Part shown: positions 12,035-24,852 of the stretch, piece after piece
Position numbering within the stretch: position 1 is the first letter of the stretch
Layout: every line of letters starts with the position of its first letter
Assembly (NCBI GenBank): GCA_014898415.1
Contig: RCTD01000014.1
Span: forward strand, 1,364,001 to 1,428,000
Reading direction: 5' to 3'
Source: Stromatinia cepivora
Taxonomy: Eukaryota > Ascomycota > Leotiomycetes > Helotiales > Sclerotiniaceae
DNA length: 64,000 nt
Translations under genes and position numbers: made by a program
Notes under the pieces: model-generated
Told to the model about the DNA's origin: nothing
Database searches by the model: none
Seen by the model: only the letters and a program-made list of their open reading frames with translations

Positions 12035-12983
12035 TCACAATACTCCTATTGGTTTCGGTATCCATGGTCCCTCCCAGTGAGTCCAGCCTTTCTCCGTATT
12101 ATCCGTAGAAGAGGCAGTGGTACCATCCAAATCATGTTCCATTCTCATCATTTCCGTTCGAAAATCATCAAGATCTCTGGCGGCTGTATCGGGGATTGAT
12201 GAGGCATTGCTTTTTGAGGTTTTCGATTCTTCCCAGTCAAATATCTTCTGTCGGAATTTGAGCGCTTGTAACAACGTCATGGGATCCTCAGAAGATTCCT
12301 CCAGTTCATCTAAGGCGCGAAGAAGGTCGTTTCGTCCAAAGATTTCAAGTCGATCCTTTATCATATTTAAATTAATTCCTTGGTCCTTCTGCGCTAGAAC
12401 TCCCCGCACGAATGTCTTGCAATCGTCATCCTCTTCACCAACAGATAGATCTACCCAGTAAAAATCCCAAATCCATTTTAGTGCTTTGCGCGCAGCTATT
12501 CGAAGTTTAGGCAGTGATGGGAGTTCCTCATGGGTAGCTTGATGTCGAAGTTCAACATATGTAGCTGGTAAGCCGATAGTTTTCGCGATCGAGTACATAC
12601 TTAATTTGCGACGCTTATCTTGATGACTATCGAGAAGACCTGTGACAAATCTAGTGACAAAGTAGAAAGGATAAGTTAGTCATTAGAGGAAAATAGACAA
12701 TGAGCAAACCTCAATCATACCGACAAAAGGCAGCAGAATAAGCAGCTCTCACACAATAGGATGAATTTCCGGGAACATCGTTTAAAATGGCTGAGGTGAT
12801 AATGGCGGAAGATTCGACGAGATGAGGACAATTTCCCCGTTGCATCCACACGGAGATGAGGCATACGGCCTGTCGGCGATGAGTATCATTTGGAGGGCCG
12901 ATCTCAGTATTTTGGTAAAGTTTTTCGCGCACTTGGATAAGCTCACGACGGGTACGCCAAGGTGTAATTACATATTGAACCAT
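12035..12983 (-). CDS. LAS1: LAS1-like pre-rRNA processing protein
   Basis: Two exons, 12983-12721 and 12650-12035, joined across a 70-bp intron (donor GTATGA, acceptor CACTAG), give 292 residues. The N-terminus has the TPWRTRREL and ISVWMQRG blocks typical of Las1. The junction restores RFVTGLLDS, followed by [10 protein letters not shown] and [14 protein letters not shown], the signature of the family's HEPN nuclease domain. The RHQATH segment carries the conserved R-x4-H catalytic pair. The C-terminus [11 protein letters not shown] matches the conserved PIG-type end. Las1 with Grc3 cleaves ITS2 during 60S ribosome maturation in the nucleus. The protein is shorter than yeast Las1 (about 500 residues). 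The start at 12983 was chosen because an upstream in-frame extension has no family resemblance. Confidence 0.88.
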
Positions 12984-13615
12984 GATTCGTAATTGGAACG
13001 ATAACTCGAGATTTGAAAGATGATGAAGATGAGGTTTCGAAATAACAGCAGAAGTGTTGAGTTGCCAATTAACTTGAAGTTGTAAGTGTTTTGATAACTG
13101 AGATGCCAAGCGATAAAGTTTCGAGGCTCATTGCGAATAAAAAGCCGAAGTTTTAGCGCTCATAGAATAGAATAATCTTAATAAAATATAATTGGTTGAT
13201 GAACGATGAACAGTAAGCTTCATCAGCAACATCACATCTTTGGATGGTGGAGTGGGCTTAATGACAATGAAGGGAGAGGGAGGGAGAGAGGCAGGGAAAG
13301 GGAAGGACTTGGTTATTATTCTTCATTGCCACTGTTAATCTGAACTTTCATTCAGGTATTAATATTTGTGTAGAACTATATACATGTGTATGATTTGGGA
13401 AGACAACTTCAATAACACATTTGATAGAAGTGTCTAAATGATAATCTGATATATGCCATCCCAATGTTGAGTTTAAGCTCATTCCTGTCATTGCTGACAA
13501 TGATCCTATAGTTTCCAATACTCCAAATACCTGTTCCCAATATTCAAACATACCAACTCCATCGCTAAAGTCAAAGTCATAAGTTTTCCCATCCGGAGTT
13601 CCATGCTCCATAAAA
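12984..13615. other. Intergenic between two minus-strand genes
   Basis: Promoter side of the LAS1-like gene and 3' side of the disordered acidic protein. An AG-rich patch (13,264-13,303) is visible. A 96-codon minus-strand open frame (13,348-13,638) overlaps the upstream stop and has no family resemblance. Confidence 0.4.
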
Positions 13616-14854
13616 TCAGATCCAGCCTGTACCGCCATAATTCGTTGCGTAACTTGCGTTGAAGTTGGGAAAGTTTTGTGTAGTGCCCATCACATAAGCA
13701 GTGGTGTCAATCATTTGAGTAGGTCTTCCTGACACAAGTTCTTGCTCTTCTTGCTCTTCATCTTCTTCCTCTTCTTCCTCTTCTTCCTCTTCTTCCTCTT
13801 CTCCTTCACCATCCTCCTCGTCATCTTTGTCATCATCATCTTCGAATGGGGGTTGCCAAGTCTCCTCCAATTTCAAACACTTTTCAACTGGTTCAAGTCG
13901 ACGATAGCTGTTGCCTAAGAGCTGTGACGACATCATTCGATAGTTGTCGAGTTGAGGATCCGACAGTGATGTTTTGCTATTGTCCGGAGTGTCATATAAT
14001 CCCATACCGATTAATTCCTCTCCTTCTGGCTCATCATCAGAGAGTGGGTGATAAGGTATCGATTCTTCTGGAGTAAAAGTGGGTTCTGGATGTTGAATGG
14101 GTAGGAAGTTATCTGGTGTGGGTGGAGCGGTACCATCTTCGAATTCATTTGCTGTAAAGTTATTCCAATCAAAATGTGAATACATTGTTGAATCTTGGTT
14201 GTTGTTTGTGTATGGAGCTTGGACAGCCATTATGGGATTTTCTAAAGGTGTATGATCTGGGGTGTAGAATTGATCAAGTGGATATGAAGTAGGTGCGGTG
14301 GTAAAGGGATATGAGCTGTGATGATCCTCACTGAAAGGCATCGACACAGGAGAAAAGCTGGAGTCTGGTGATGCGTATCCTGAGTAAACAGCTGGTGTCG
14401 GGACATCAAAGTTGTAATACTCCTGGGGGAACGGGAATCCACTCGTAGATTGCACTGGTTGGTACATTTGTTGTTGTGAGGATGGGTGCCAACTGACGGG
14501 ACGATTTGATCTTATTGGCATCTGGGTTGAAAGTCCATTGTTCGATCCCCATTCATTAGAAGCCATCATTTGTTGTTGATTGAGCATTGCCATCTGGCGT
14601 TGGTATGAGCCATCGGACATAAGGGTCCTCCGTCGATTCTGTTTTACGGAACATCTTGGACTGTTGCTTGCACTGTTTGGTTTGGTAACGCGCATCGGTG
14701 CCATATTCCTTTGTCCATTGGACATTGATAATCGAGTTCGAGACTGTGAGGGTTGTGCCATTTGTCTCGAAACATTTTCCAGATACATCTGAACATTGTC
14801 ATCACAACCCATCATGTTCGTTCCATAGACTGAAGTAACATAAGTTGAATCCAT
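13616..14854 (-). CDS. Large disordered protein with acidic tract, function unknown
   Basis: One uninterrupted frame of 412 residues starting at a clear ATG. I do not recognise the family. It is low-complexity and probably largely disordered: Gln/Met/Asn/Ser-rich in the first 150 residues (with a basic KQNRRR patch), then Pro/Ser/Thr/Tyr/Asp-rich. A very acidic stretch of Asp and Glu lies at about residues 345-380, encoded by imperfect TCTTCC repeats on the plus strand at about 13,746-13,835. There is no signal peptide or membrane segment. Composition resembles transcriptional co-regulators, but no DNA-binding domain is visible, so this is only a hint. It lies at one end of an 8.3-kb gene-free region. 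A small 3' exon cannot be excluded. Confidence 0.7.
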   Translation of the reverse strand: MDSTYVTSVYGTNMMGCDDNVQMYLENVSRQMAQPSQSRTRLSMSNGQRNMAPMRVTKPNSASNSPRCSVKQNRRRTLMSDGSYQRQMAMLNQQQMMASNEWGSNNGLSTQMPIRSNRPVSWHPSSQQQMYQPVQSTSGFPFPQEYYNFDVPTPAVYSGYASPDSSFSPVSMPFSEDHHSSYPFTTAPTSYPLDQFYTPDHTPLENPIMAVQAPYTNNNQDSTMYSHFDWNNFTANEFEDGTAPPTPDNFLPIQHPEPTFTPEESIPYHPLSDDEPEGEELIGMGLYDTPDNSKTSLSDPQLDNYRMMSSQLLGNSYRRLEPVEKCLKLEETWQPPFEDDDDKDDEEDGEGEEEEEEEEEEEEEDEEQEEQELVSGRPTQMIDTTAYVMGTTQNFPNFNASYATNYGGTGWI

Positions 14855-17800
14855 TTTGTGATATCGTACAAGAGAGAAGGTAGTCGAGCTGGATAGTGAG
14901 AGAGATAAGTTGAAAGTTGAGGAGGGGTTGGAGAGATATATGAAGTATATGAACTAACGTCAAGTGGACGTTAGTAGTCGAGATATCATAGCTTTTGATA
15001 TGATTAAAGCTAGAGAATGCTGAACTTAAATTATAAGAAAGGGATCTACCCAATCTTCCATGTGAGGACTAAATATCGGCAGTACAAAATATGAAGACCA
15101 CCATGCAAGTGACTTACCGTAAGGTATGTCGTCTGTGTCATATGGCTGAGATGAATCCCCAAATCGATCTCACAAAATTATATCATAGGGAATTTGCCGG
15201 GTCTGAGCTTCTTCTGGGGGATACTAGACAGGGCTTTGTTGGTGGTCAAAAGCCAAAGCCCCTGGCTTGCAACATACGCAGATTCGAAAAAGTCAGCGGT
15301 ACAAAGGAAGACAAGGGGGGTAAGCTACATCCCGCGGCTGGATACATATCGCGTACGAGAGCTCCTTCGCCTCAAGGTGTGCGTCAATCAAAGGAGCATG
15401 TGTCAACCGATTAATTAACTTCCTAGAGAGGAGAAATTTGCTTTGCAAGGAAGAAGGGCGAGAAAGGGCGGTCAGGTCCATCAGCACAAGGGTGGGATAG
15501 ATTTTCATTTTTCAAGGTGTATATATCAAGTAGCCGACGGGGTCCAAGAATGCTCTTGCTGATATGGTGGTGGAGTGGCATTATCCGGGTATGGTAGGTA
15601 GTGATGTGCTTTTCATGGATGCTATGAACATCTAGCATAATTAGTATATTAATCTAAGCCAGAAATGTGGCCTTTTCGTACTGACGCAGCGCCTCTGGAA
15701 GTTTTAGATGTGGATGTTTGGATCGTTAGTTTCGTTGTAGTGCACATGTTAAATTGTGGAATTTAGTCAAATTCTCGGCCCCATCGATCACAAAACGTGG
15801 GTAAGGATTCCAATGGTTCCAAACCTAAACTCTGTACATCGAAAATCCCTCGGTCGTATCGTCCTATAGAGAAGGCCAATTCCCTTGAAAAGCCTAGAAG
15901 GTTCACTGGTACTAATTTCGTGTGGACCAATTATTTAAGATGGCTCAAGTAATAATATACGTACCGTAGGCCAATACGATTAGGTAGAACGTACAGTTCC
16001 GCTAAATGAAGGACAGTAATGAAATGCAGTGCTACCGACCAACTGCAATGTATCTAGACCTGGCAGGACCATCAATCATACTTAGGTAGGTATCATGAAG
16101 CATCTAAGTGGCAAGCACGACTCGTTCTACATTTGGCGACATATCCCGCACCGTATATACCACACACCACGATTAATATCCTTGGCTAATATGATTTTCC
16201 GAGCAAACTGCAGGATACTTTTCAAAAACATGTATGGTATGTCATGAGCAATAGTGAGCAAATTTCCAGATATTCTATCAGATACCCCATATATTAAAAT
16301 TCTGATGAAATGCAGATGGGGCAAAGTATATTATTTTTTGCCCTATTGTACAACGCTATCCTAGCTACCTTCGAAATCAGGATAGTATGGGGCAGCGGTA
16401 AAGGTGCTAATCTCACTATGAGTGGGAATGGAAGAATGCAGAAATAAAATCACCGACCGTTCAACATCCTTGATATCTGGGTTTTTGCGTAGAGAACTTT
16501 AGTAGTACACCTGTAGCACAAAGTACAAGTACTAGGCTCGCTAGGTAAGGATGCGGAATGAGTTAGTGGGATCTTATGCTAAGGAATGCCGAACGACCCC
16601 CATGGACCCAGCCACCATTAAAAAAAAAGGGCTATGAGCTATCTATCACGAAACACCCAATCATATGCAACCACAGGTAATGACATTAAAAGGCCATCTT
16701 TGTGAAACTATGAGCCACAAGTTCCCATAGCGAAGAAGGACTCGTTGGGGAGCCACTTAAGGAATGATAATTTTAGATGCATCAAATCGTTTCGCCCGCC
16801 GCTCATACCCAACTAAGGTAAGCTTTCATTTATCCCATCATCACCACCATGATCATCTTACAATATTATCATTGCCATTGTCATTCTTGGTAAACGTTTC
16901 TAGGTTTAAGACCAGGGCGCCAAAATTATGGGGAAACACCAGACCAGTCAAACCCGTATTATGGTATGCTAATCATAGTGGCAGATTTTCTCGGATATCA
17001 AATTTCCATTATCCATGGCCCATAGGGGCTCATGGCTATCACATACATCATGCATATCGAGGCCTAATCAGCAGCCAAAAGGCAAAGCAATCATTAATGA
17101 GCAGATTCAGTAACTTTGATTGAGCATGAACCCGCGGCGAAGTATGCACAAGCACAAGTACAAATTGCATGCATGCGCAATAATGACTAAGACCGGCATA
17201 CGGTAAGCAGATCACGAAGCCATGACCGTGATCCATGATATTTTCTACTTTCCAAGAATTTCTCGATTTCGATGGAAACTTTGAAGGAAGCCATAAATGA
17301 GAAGAAAAAAACGTTTTGAACCCATGTTAACATGCATGGTAGGGAGGCCCTGAGTTCAGTCTCGATTCAAGATTGAGGCTTTGTTTGGTCATCGAGGAGT
17401 CGAAGACCCCTAAGAAGGGCGCATTGAATTCCAAGGTTATGTTGTTGTCTTTAATCATCCTTGTTTTAACTGCTAAAGCAAAGGAACCCCTCCCCTCCCT
17501 CCACTTCCTCGTCGTCCGAGCTTCTTGGATTCTTCAAACCCAAAGTCATACTTTTCCCACTCGAATACACGAGGACCGAAAGATGTTTCGCAAGGGGGTG
17601 AGCATGATGTTGAAAAAGCAAGTTACAACATCTATGTGTCGGTCGGGCGCTGAAACAGATTCGGACTTGATTGGGTACGTGGAATAGCCAGAACGCATGT
17701 GGAATTCAACTCAATTTTCATATAAACTAACATTTGCTTTTTGCCGCATCGATAACCTGTTAGACAACACGCGGCGAGAATATACCTGCTACGACTTGCG

Positions 17801-20800
17801 TTCATAGTTCATGCCATGTGGACTCAAATCAACAATTAGATAAGTTTTTTTCTATTGACTTTTTAAGCTCTAATCCAAAAGGGGCCATAACCGGAGATTC
17901 TTTTTCTGTGCGATCACCCCGCAATAATCCTAGCATACTAGTAGATGGAAAGTTATATTGCACAAAAAAAAAAAAAAAAAAAAAAAAGCTAATACGATAT
18001 GAATATTGACTGCAGCATCTACAGACTCTAAGCCTAATGACGCGTAAAACAACACTTCTTTAAGGAGTCTGCATGATCCTATTGGATGGAAATATCAAAG
18101 GCTAATCACTAGTCGCTAAAGTAGATTTTACCCTTGTGTCATTTTTTTCAATTCCCACAGCTTCCCCTTGCTTTTCTCCTCTTTTAGATTTCAGCCCTTG
18201 TCAATTGTAGATCGTGTTTCGCTTACCCGTGCCACGAATTTCATATTCAAGGATGGAGATGACAGAATCTAGGATCTAGACCCATTCATGACATTCTTAC
18301 GCAAGCAAGGGTCCGGCTACTTTTACCAAACTTTTTTTTTGGATCTTAAACGCTCGAGACATCATAGCACAGTGCACATCCCACACATCCCTCACTTCGC
18401 ACATCTAACCGAATCTAAATCAGCGATTCAGCAGAAAGTCAGATATTTCCATCCCAGTTGACAAGGCTGGGACCCGTCCTCCCTTTTCGGTTTTCTATTT
18501 ACAGGGGACTACACCTTCAGTGACACCACACTTTCTTGTAGGGTATAAGCTCGGATTGCTGAAAAGGAAGTGATACCCTGCAAAATGAGGCACGGATTCT
18601 CTATTGAGGATCGCTGGATTGAATGGCCGACCTTCTTCACAGTAGCGCTGCTAAGTTCTACTCCATATAAGCTTCAAGCCAGTGATCCTCCTTGGATGAC
18701 CAAAACTAAGTACAGCGTATCGGCCGGTACCCATTCTCACGACCAGGACCAATAATTGGACGCTATATTCAATTATTATGCGCAATGGATGGGGTTCATT
18801 CAATCATGTCAAAAGTTGGTAAGACGGGTACTCTAAATTAACCTAAAGCTATTGAACGAGCATTATTTGAGTATCATCTCATGCCAATCAGCCATCTATC
18901 TTTGATCCCGCCTTATTGTGAGTAGTTGCATCAATCCACACTCTAGTCATCGTACCCTCATGCGAGCATTTTTGAAACCTTCAATTCCAACATCCATACA
19001 TCCTAATCCTCGTTCGCCGTCGGAGATGGTGCCAGCCGATCTTTTATTATTGCAACACCCTTTCAATCATCTTTGGTCTCGGCTTTCGCACCGTTGCAGA
19101 CGCTTGCATCCTATTCCGGCCCAAACTGCTTCCTCTGTCTGGACCAGGGCGAAGCATACCTGCAAAGGTACAGTAACCAAGATCAAAACAAGTTATGACT
19201 GGCTTTAAGTAATGTGTTTGGAGCGACCCATCGTGTTACATTAAATTCACTTGTGTTGTGCCCACCTGATAATACAGGGTGGCCGGCGCGATGAAATTAC
19301 CCTAAAATTTGAACAGAGCTTGTGGAACGTATGGCTGATTGACGGCTCAATACATACGGATGAAAGTAGGTGGTCAAAGAGAGAAACACGATGGTGATTT
19401 GTATATGCGTTCAAACTTTGTGTTGGCTTTCGTGTTTCTCTTTCGTATTCACTATTTGGATTGATTGAAACCTAACAGTTAGATTTCGATAGTCGATATT
19501 CTTCTCTTCTAGATTGTCCTCCGGGCATCTAGTGTTAACGGACAAAACACGATTTTGGTCAAGTAATTACAGGCATCACGAGAATCATCCATCCATCACC
19601 GAAGTTTTCACTGCAGAATACTGTAATCAAATTTGATTGATGTGACATCTATCCATCCATCCACATTTCCAAACAACTGAGCCGTCTTAAACCCAAGCCT
19701 TGTACACCATGGCACTCACTATCATCATCATGTGAAAGGAATAAGAAACTCATAAGGACTCAGGGTTCTTAACTTTTGTGCGTAGTCTGTTGTTGGCGCG
19801 TAATCCGCTCAGCAGCGTCCGAATACAAGACATTTTCAGCTGGAGAAATGCAAACAACGGTCGGATGCAGCACATTAGCATTGATCGGAGACGAGATGTG
19901 TACCTGGTTCTAATCCATACACTTACATGTCTCTCCAATCTAGAATCATGGGATAAAAAAAAGAAAAAAAGTTATCGAACGATGAACCCCTGTTTTAACT
20001 TCTAGTCTGTTCCGCAATCACTCTCCGAGGTACTTTACTGTGTGTTGGAAAAGCGGAATTGAATGGTTTTGGGTTACAACTGAACGAATCATGCTTGTCT
20101 GCATATACTCACACATATCGGAGATTCATCAGGAGCATTGTCTAGGGTTTCGTGGATCTGCAATGAAGGATGATGTATGATATTGTTCGCTGAGCTTCAC
20201 GGTCAAGAATGGCCCCCTCCAAATGCTCATTAGCATTTGTTATTGGTTCAACACCTACATCATCATCCCCATTGTCTAAAACTCTTATTTCATCAAAAAA
20301 GCTTACTACGAAACCTAAGGATCAAATTCTAGGCCCGCGTGAAACCTAAAGGAATCCGGTGAGCCTTGTGAACCTACTTTATTACCTAGACCCCAAATCC
20401 AAACCCAAAATCTCAACTCAGAAAAATAAGTCATACATAATCCCCACTATGGAATAAGGAGGTGGGAACTTGGGTGAGAAAGTATCGAAGCCTAGAAGGA
20501 GGGGCACATCACAGCTCCTCAGATGAATGAATGAATCAGATCTTTACCAGTTTTGATATCTTCTCCGGTAATTGGAAACCCAAGAAACTTTAGAAATCTT
20601 TTTAGAAACTTTATGGAGTATATCCAAGCGTCTATCTATATTTGAGCCTCACTTACAGACATAGCTTATTCCTTGCTGGGCCACTACTGCACATTTTTAT
20701 TCTCTTTTGAAAACCTTAGGTAGCAACTTAATACTAATTAACAGTTACACATTTATGTGGAGGCCAAGTCTCAAGGTCTCGAACTTTGATGGGACTACGG

Positions 20801-23178
20801 GGTTGATAATCAGTGATACTCGAATACGAGTGTAGGTATGATGTACGAATTGATGAGCACAATTTACGAAGATACGTGGAAGTGGACCTGTACCATCACA
20901 AGCTCATTGATCCTTGGTCGGAAGGTTGCGGTTCGTAATTCATATCCGCTGAGGGGGTTTTCGGCCTGACAGGGACTGGGGATTTCTGTAGTATCATATC
21001 ATCACGGCAACGGCAAGTCAAGGCATGGCAAGTACCATTAACATTCACGAGATCCCAAGCACTCAGCCACATACACATACGCAAATGTACGCTTTGAGTC
21101 TTGACTCACGAAGGTTTTCTTGGTAAATAATGTATGGGCGGGTGGATATGATATGCGATATTAGATATCGGATGAACGGCCGTGGACATGCTATGCCATG
21201 GCTTGGTTCTTACTACTAGTATACGGGTTCTGCAGCTTGTACGGCCTTTATTACTTGCGTGGAAGGGTATTTGTGGTTTTTGATTGAGTGTGCGTAAGGA
21301 TATCGCCTTGTAAATATGATGCGTCCTTAAGTTACAATAAATATGAGAAATGCGCGTTCGGAAATGCTGATGGTTCCGTGATTCGAGATGAATGGCTGAA
21401 TTGAATGCTGGATTGAATGTTACGATGTGTAAGGTAGTGTGAAAGGCGAGCAAGCAAACAAGCGGCAACCCTACGACTGAGTGGGCGATTTTGGCTAAGC
21501 AGGTTTCGTTCTCACCGAGTGAGGTTGATCATCTCAACTCAATAGCAAGTTGCCAGTGTGGGTAGTAGGTCTTACGGAAAGGAAAAAAGGGTATGGCGGA
21601 TAGTATAGTATAACATGACAAAGGGTGTTTCCAGTTAAGTAGGGATGGTATCCAATATTATGTTATTGATCTCGTACATTATCTGCACGATCCAGGAAGG
21701 CAGGAATTGATTCTGTCTCGTAGAGTCGTAAGTGGGTTGGAGAGTACGAAGGATGGATTGAACCTGTACAACGCATCCCATCCCGACATTCATGTGTGGG
21801 CGTCATTTGGCTATCATCGGTGTAGGCATCAAAGATTAAGGTTGGTTGACAGGTAGAGAAGATCCAGGGGAAAAACTAGCAAGGCACGAGATCATGAGAT
21901 TCTCTCTTCGTACAGTAGGACTAGGTGTGGGTTGTGTTGGGAAGAGAAATGGGAATAACGTGCTTACTTGCTTTCAATCATGCTTGCTTATACACACAAG
22001 ATTTAAGGTTAGGACGCGAATGAAGCCGATGTGTACGAATGTACTTATTTCCGAACGGAGAAGGTGGTAAGTCAATCTATTTGATGATTGATCATTACCA
22101 TCCTTCAAAGCTTCAGTTCTGGGATCTCCTTCAATATTCATATGTACTCGGGGTGATAAATGGATGACACAGTCATCTATCTACGTACGGCAGTACTGCA
22201 TCCTTTGCATTGTCTGTTGTATTGAAGATAGGTACTCGGTTACGGGAGTGGTGATGAAGGGGTAAAAGGTGAAGGGAGGGGGTGGGATAGACGGATGATA
22301 CCCTCATGTGAAAATAAACGGGCTGTGTAGTACGCATGAATATCAATATATGAAATGTATGATTCAAACTTTAAAGAATCGATCGAATAGATAGCCCCCA
22401 TACTCGTCCCCTTCACCTGCATTCATGTATTGATGAGGTATAGTATATTGTTGGTGTATGTACCTATTGATGGCATTGATGCATTTCAAGGTTCCTTTAT
22501 CGATAATATTGGCGGGCGGGGTACCTGGAGACCAGCACCCGTTCACGTGCTAAGAAAGTGCCTTGAAACCTTAGGGATTTCATAGGTCAATTGATATCGG
22601 AATTTCAGATATTCCGACATGAGGTTGGAAGATTGCGAAGCCTTGCCGAGCCGTTGTCATGAATTAAATACAATCGATAAAAAAGTATTACGAATAATAA
22701 AAGGGAGAGATGGTTAGAATATTAAGAATAGGAAGCCATTTAGACTTTTGCTAGAACTACAGAGAATTTCATATGGGCTTCTAATAATAGAGAATATCTG
22801 AATTCGTGCATTCCTCAGTGACTTATGAAAGGAGGGGTAGAATACAGCTACTGACTCGTGCATGAGAATTGATCAAAGACAGCACATTTACAATACAATA
22901 GACAGAAATAATAAACATGAAACAAAATGGCTCATTCAGCACCACCAAAGATATCTCTTCCCAGTAGGGATCAATTTGATACCCATGATGAAGTATGCCG
23001 CCGTGATTTGGAGCCTGCGAGTTCCAGATTCATTCCACACTAGCTGACCTACATTGGCAGGGACATTCAAGCGCAAGTGATTCAGAGTATCAGCATGCGC
23101 TGGAGGTAAATTTATCTATCTTCCTCTCTCTCGCGTCTGCGAATTCATTCAAGCTTACGAAATACCTTCTTCCTACAG
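14855..23178. other. 8.3-kb gene-free interval
   Basis: No coding exon could be supported on either strand. Open frames are short, overlap on opposite strands and have no recognisable domain. The GC content is normal for the window and RIP-like AT enrichment is absent, so this is not decayed transposon sequence like 1-9340. It holds a 24-A homopolymer (17,964-17,987), scattered CATC tetramers (for example 19,586-19,598 and 19,651-19,662) and many short A or T runs. It separates a minus-strand gene (13,616-14,854) from the plus-strand NAD kinase, so it is a head-to-head promoter interval of unusual length. It could hold long 5' leaders or noncoding transcripts. Confidence 0.55.
17964..17987. 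repeat. Poly(A) run of 24
   Basis: Twenty-four consecutive A residues. No tRNA-like A/B boxes are seen upstream and no flanking duplication could be identified, so it is not called as a SINE or retrogene tail. Confidence 0.9.
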
Positions 23179-24852
23179 GTAGTCTTCGATGCTCAAAATG
23201 CGCATCGTAGGAAATCATCCCTCGTAACAGCCGACACACCCCTAGCGACCTTCCAGCGAAGAAAAAACACAGAATGCTATGTGCACGCACTACTGGAGAG
23301 TCAGCGTAAAGCCGGTAGAGCATCGAATAGTGGATTGGAAGGAATAGCAGAAACTTTGGCTCCCCGCAGGATTGCAAGTGATTCGGATGGAGTACATGAA
23401 GGAGAGGACAAACCGCTAGATTCAAACATTCACAACCATATCACAGAAGAGGAAGATTGTGGGCAGGTCGATGAGACTTCTTGGAGAGATACTATCAAAG
23501 CGAAAGATGCGGCGCAAGCGGTTGAAGATAATGCAAGTGGGAAGGTGGAATTACAAGCTGATGGTATCGATGCGGGCGCGACACATAGTCGCCTTCTTAC
23601 AAAGAAACAACTTTCGGATATGGCATGGGGAGTGAGGGAATTGAGCAAGAGGTTGGGGAGTATTAGATTGAAGTTGAAGGTCAAGACGATTTTTATTCTT
23701 ACAAAGGCGCATGATGAGAGCTTGATTGCGAATACAAGGGAGGTTACTAGATGGCTTTTGAGCCCGGAAAGACAGGTTAGATATACGGTTTTTGTGGAGG
23801 AAAATCTACGGGATAGTAAGAAATTCGATGCGAAGGGATTGCTGGATGAGTTGGAGAAGGCTGAGGAGGGACAGGTTAATGGAGATAAACACAAGAGGTT
23901 GAGGTACTGGTCGTCGAATATGTGCAGGACAAGGCCCCATACATTTGATTTCATTGTCACTTTAGGGGGTGACGGAACAGTTCTTTATGCAAGCTGGCTG
24001 TTCCAAAGAATAGTACCTCCGGTTCTAAGTTTTGCGCTGGGAAGTCTAGGGTTTCTTACCAAGTTCGATTTTGGAGATTTCGAGAAACAGTTGACCACTG
24101 CATTTAGAGATGGAGTTACTATTAGTCTCAGATTAAGATTCGAGGGTACAGTAATGAGGAGCCAGTCGAGAAAAATTAAGGCGCTTGAAAATGGCGAAAA
24201 TGGTGATGAAAAGTCAACCCCCATAAGAGATCTAGTGGAGGAGTTGGTAGGTGAGGAAATGGGTGAAGAGAGAACTCATCGACCGGACGGTACTTATGAA
24301 ATTTTGAATGATATTGTGGTTGATCGAGGACCAAACCCCAGTAAGTAGATACCATATCACTTCATCCATGTATATTTTTCATCAGCATGTGACTTACACG
24401 CCAAAGCCATGTCTTCAATCGAGATCTTCGGCGACGACGAGCATTTTACCTCCGTACAAGCAGACGGCGTATGTGTCGCCACACCCACTGGTTCTACAGC
24501 CTATAATCTCGCCGCTGGCGGCTCTCTTTGCCATCCCGAAAATCCCGTCATCCTCGTGTCAGCCATCTGCGCACATACTCTCTCTTTCCGTCCCATTATC
24601 CTCCCAGATACTATTGTACTTCGTCTCGGCGTTCCGTATGATGCGAGAACGAGCAGTTGGGCAAGCTTTGATGGAAGAGAGAGGGTGGAATTGGCTCCTG
24701 GCGATTATGTGACGATTAGTGCGAGTCGCTATCCATTTGCTAATGTGATGCCCCAGGGTAGGAGGAGTGAGGATTGGGTTAATAGTATTAGTGGAAAGTT
24801 GGGTTGGAATACGAGACAGAGACAGAAGGGGTATAAGGAGTGGTCTTCATGA
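23179..24852 (+). CDS. NAD kinase (ATP-NAD kinase), 5' end uncertain
   Basis: The C-terminal two thirds is a complete ATP-NAD kinase: TLGGDGTVLYAS (GGDGT motif, about 23,962), SLGFLTKF, LNDIVVDRGPN (NE/D motif) and, in the last exon, ADGVCVATPTGSTAYNLAAGGS. It phosphorylates NAD to NADP, probably in the cytosol like yeast Utr1, since no targeting sequence is seen. An intron begins at 24,341 (GTAAGT). Family alignment puts its end at 24,406, giving NPT-MSSIEIFG, with an unusual AAG acceptor after a CTTAC-like branch site; a CAG at 24,385 would add seven residues. The frame is open upstream to a CTACAG acceptor at 23,178. The first exon is unresolved: an ATG at 23,095 followed by GTAAAT is near, but joins in phase only through another AAG acceptor at 23,153. 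The first 110 or so residues are variable. Confidence 0.88.

Noticed and set aside
11649..12065. 138-codon minus-strand open frame
   Set aside because: It overlaps the end of the LAS1-like gene in another frame, has no recognisable domain and lies where a 3' untranslated region is expected.
13348..13638. 96-codon minus-strand open frame
   Set aside because: It overlaps the stop of the upstream gene in another frame and resembles no family. Best read as 3' untranslated sequence, although a hidden 3' exon is not fully excluded.
17964..17987. SINE or retrogene ending in A24
   Set aside because: No upstream tRNA-like head, coding remnant or flanking duplication is visible.
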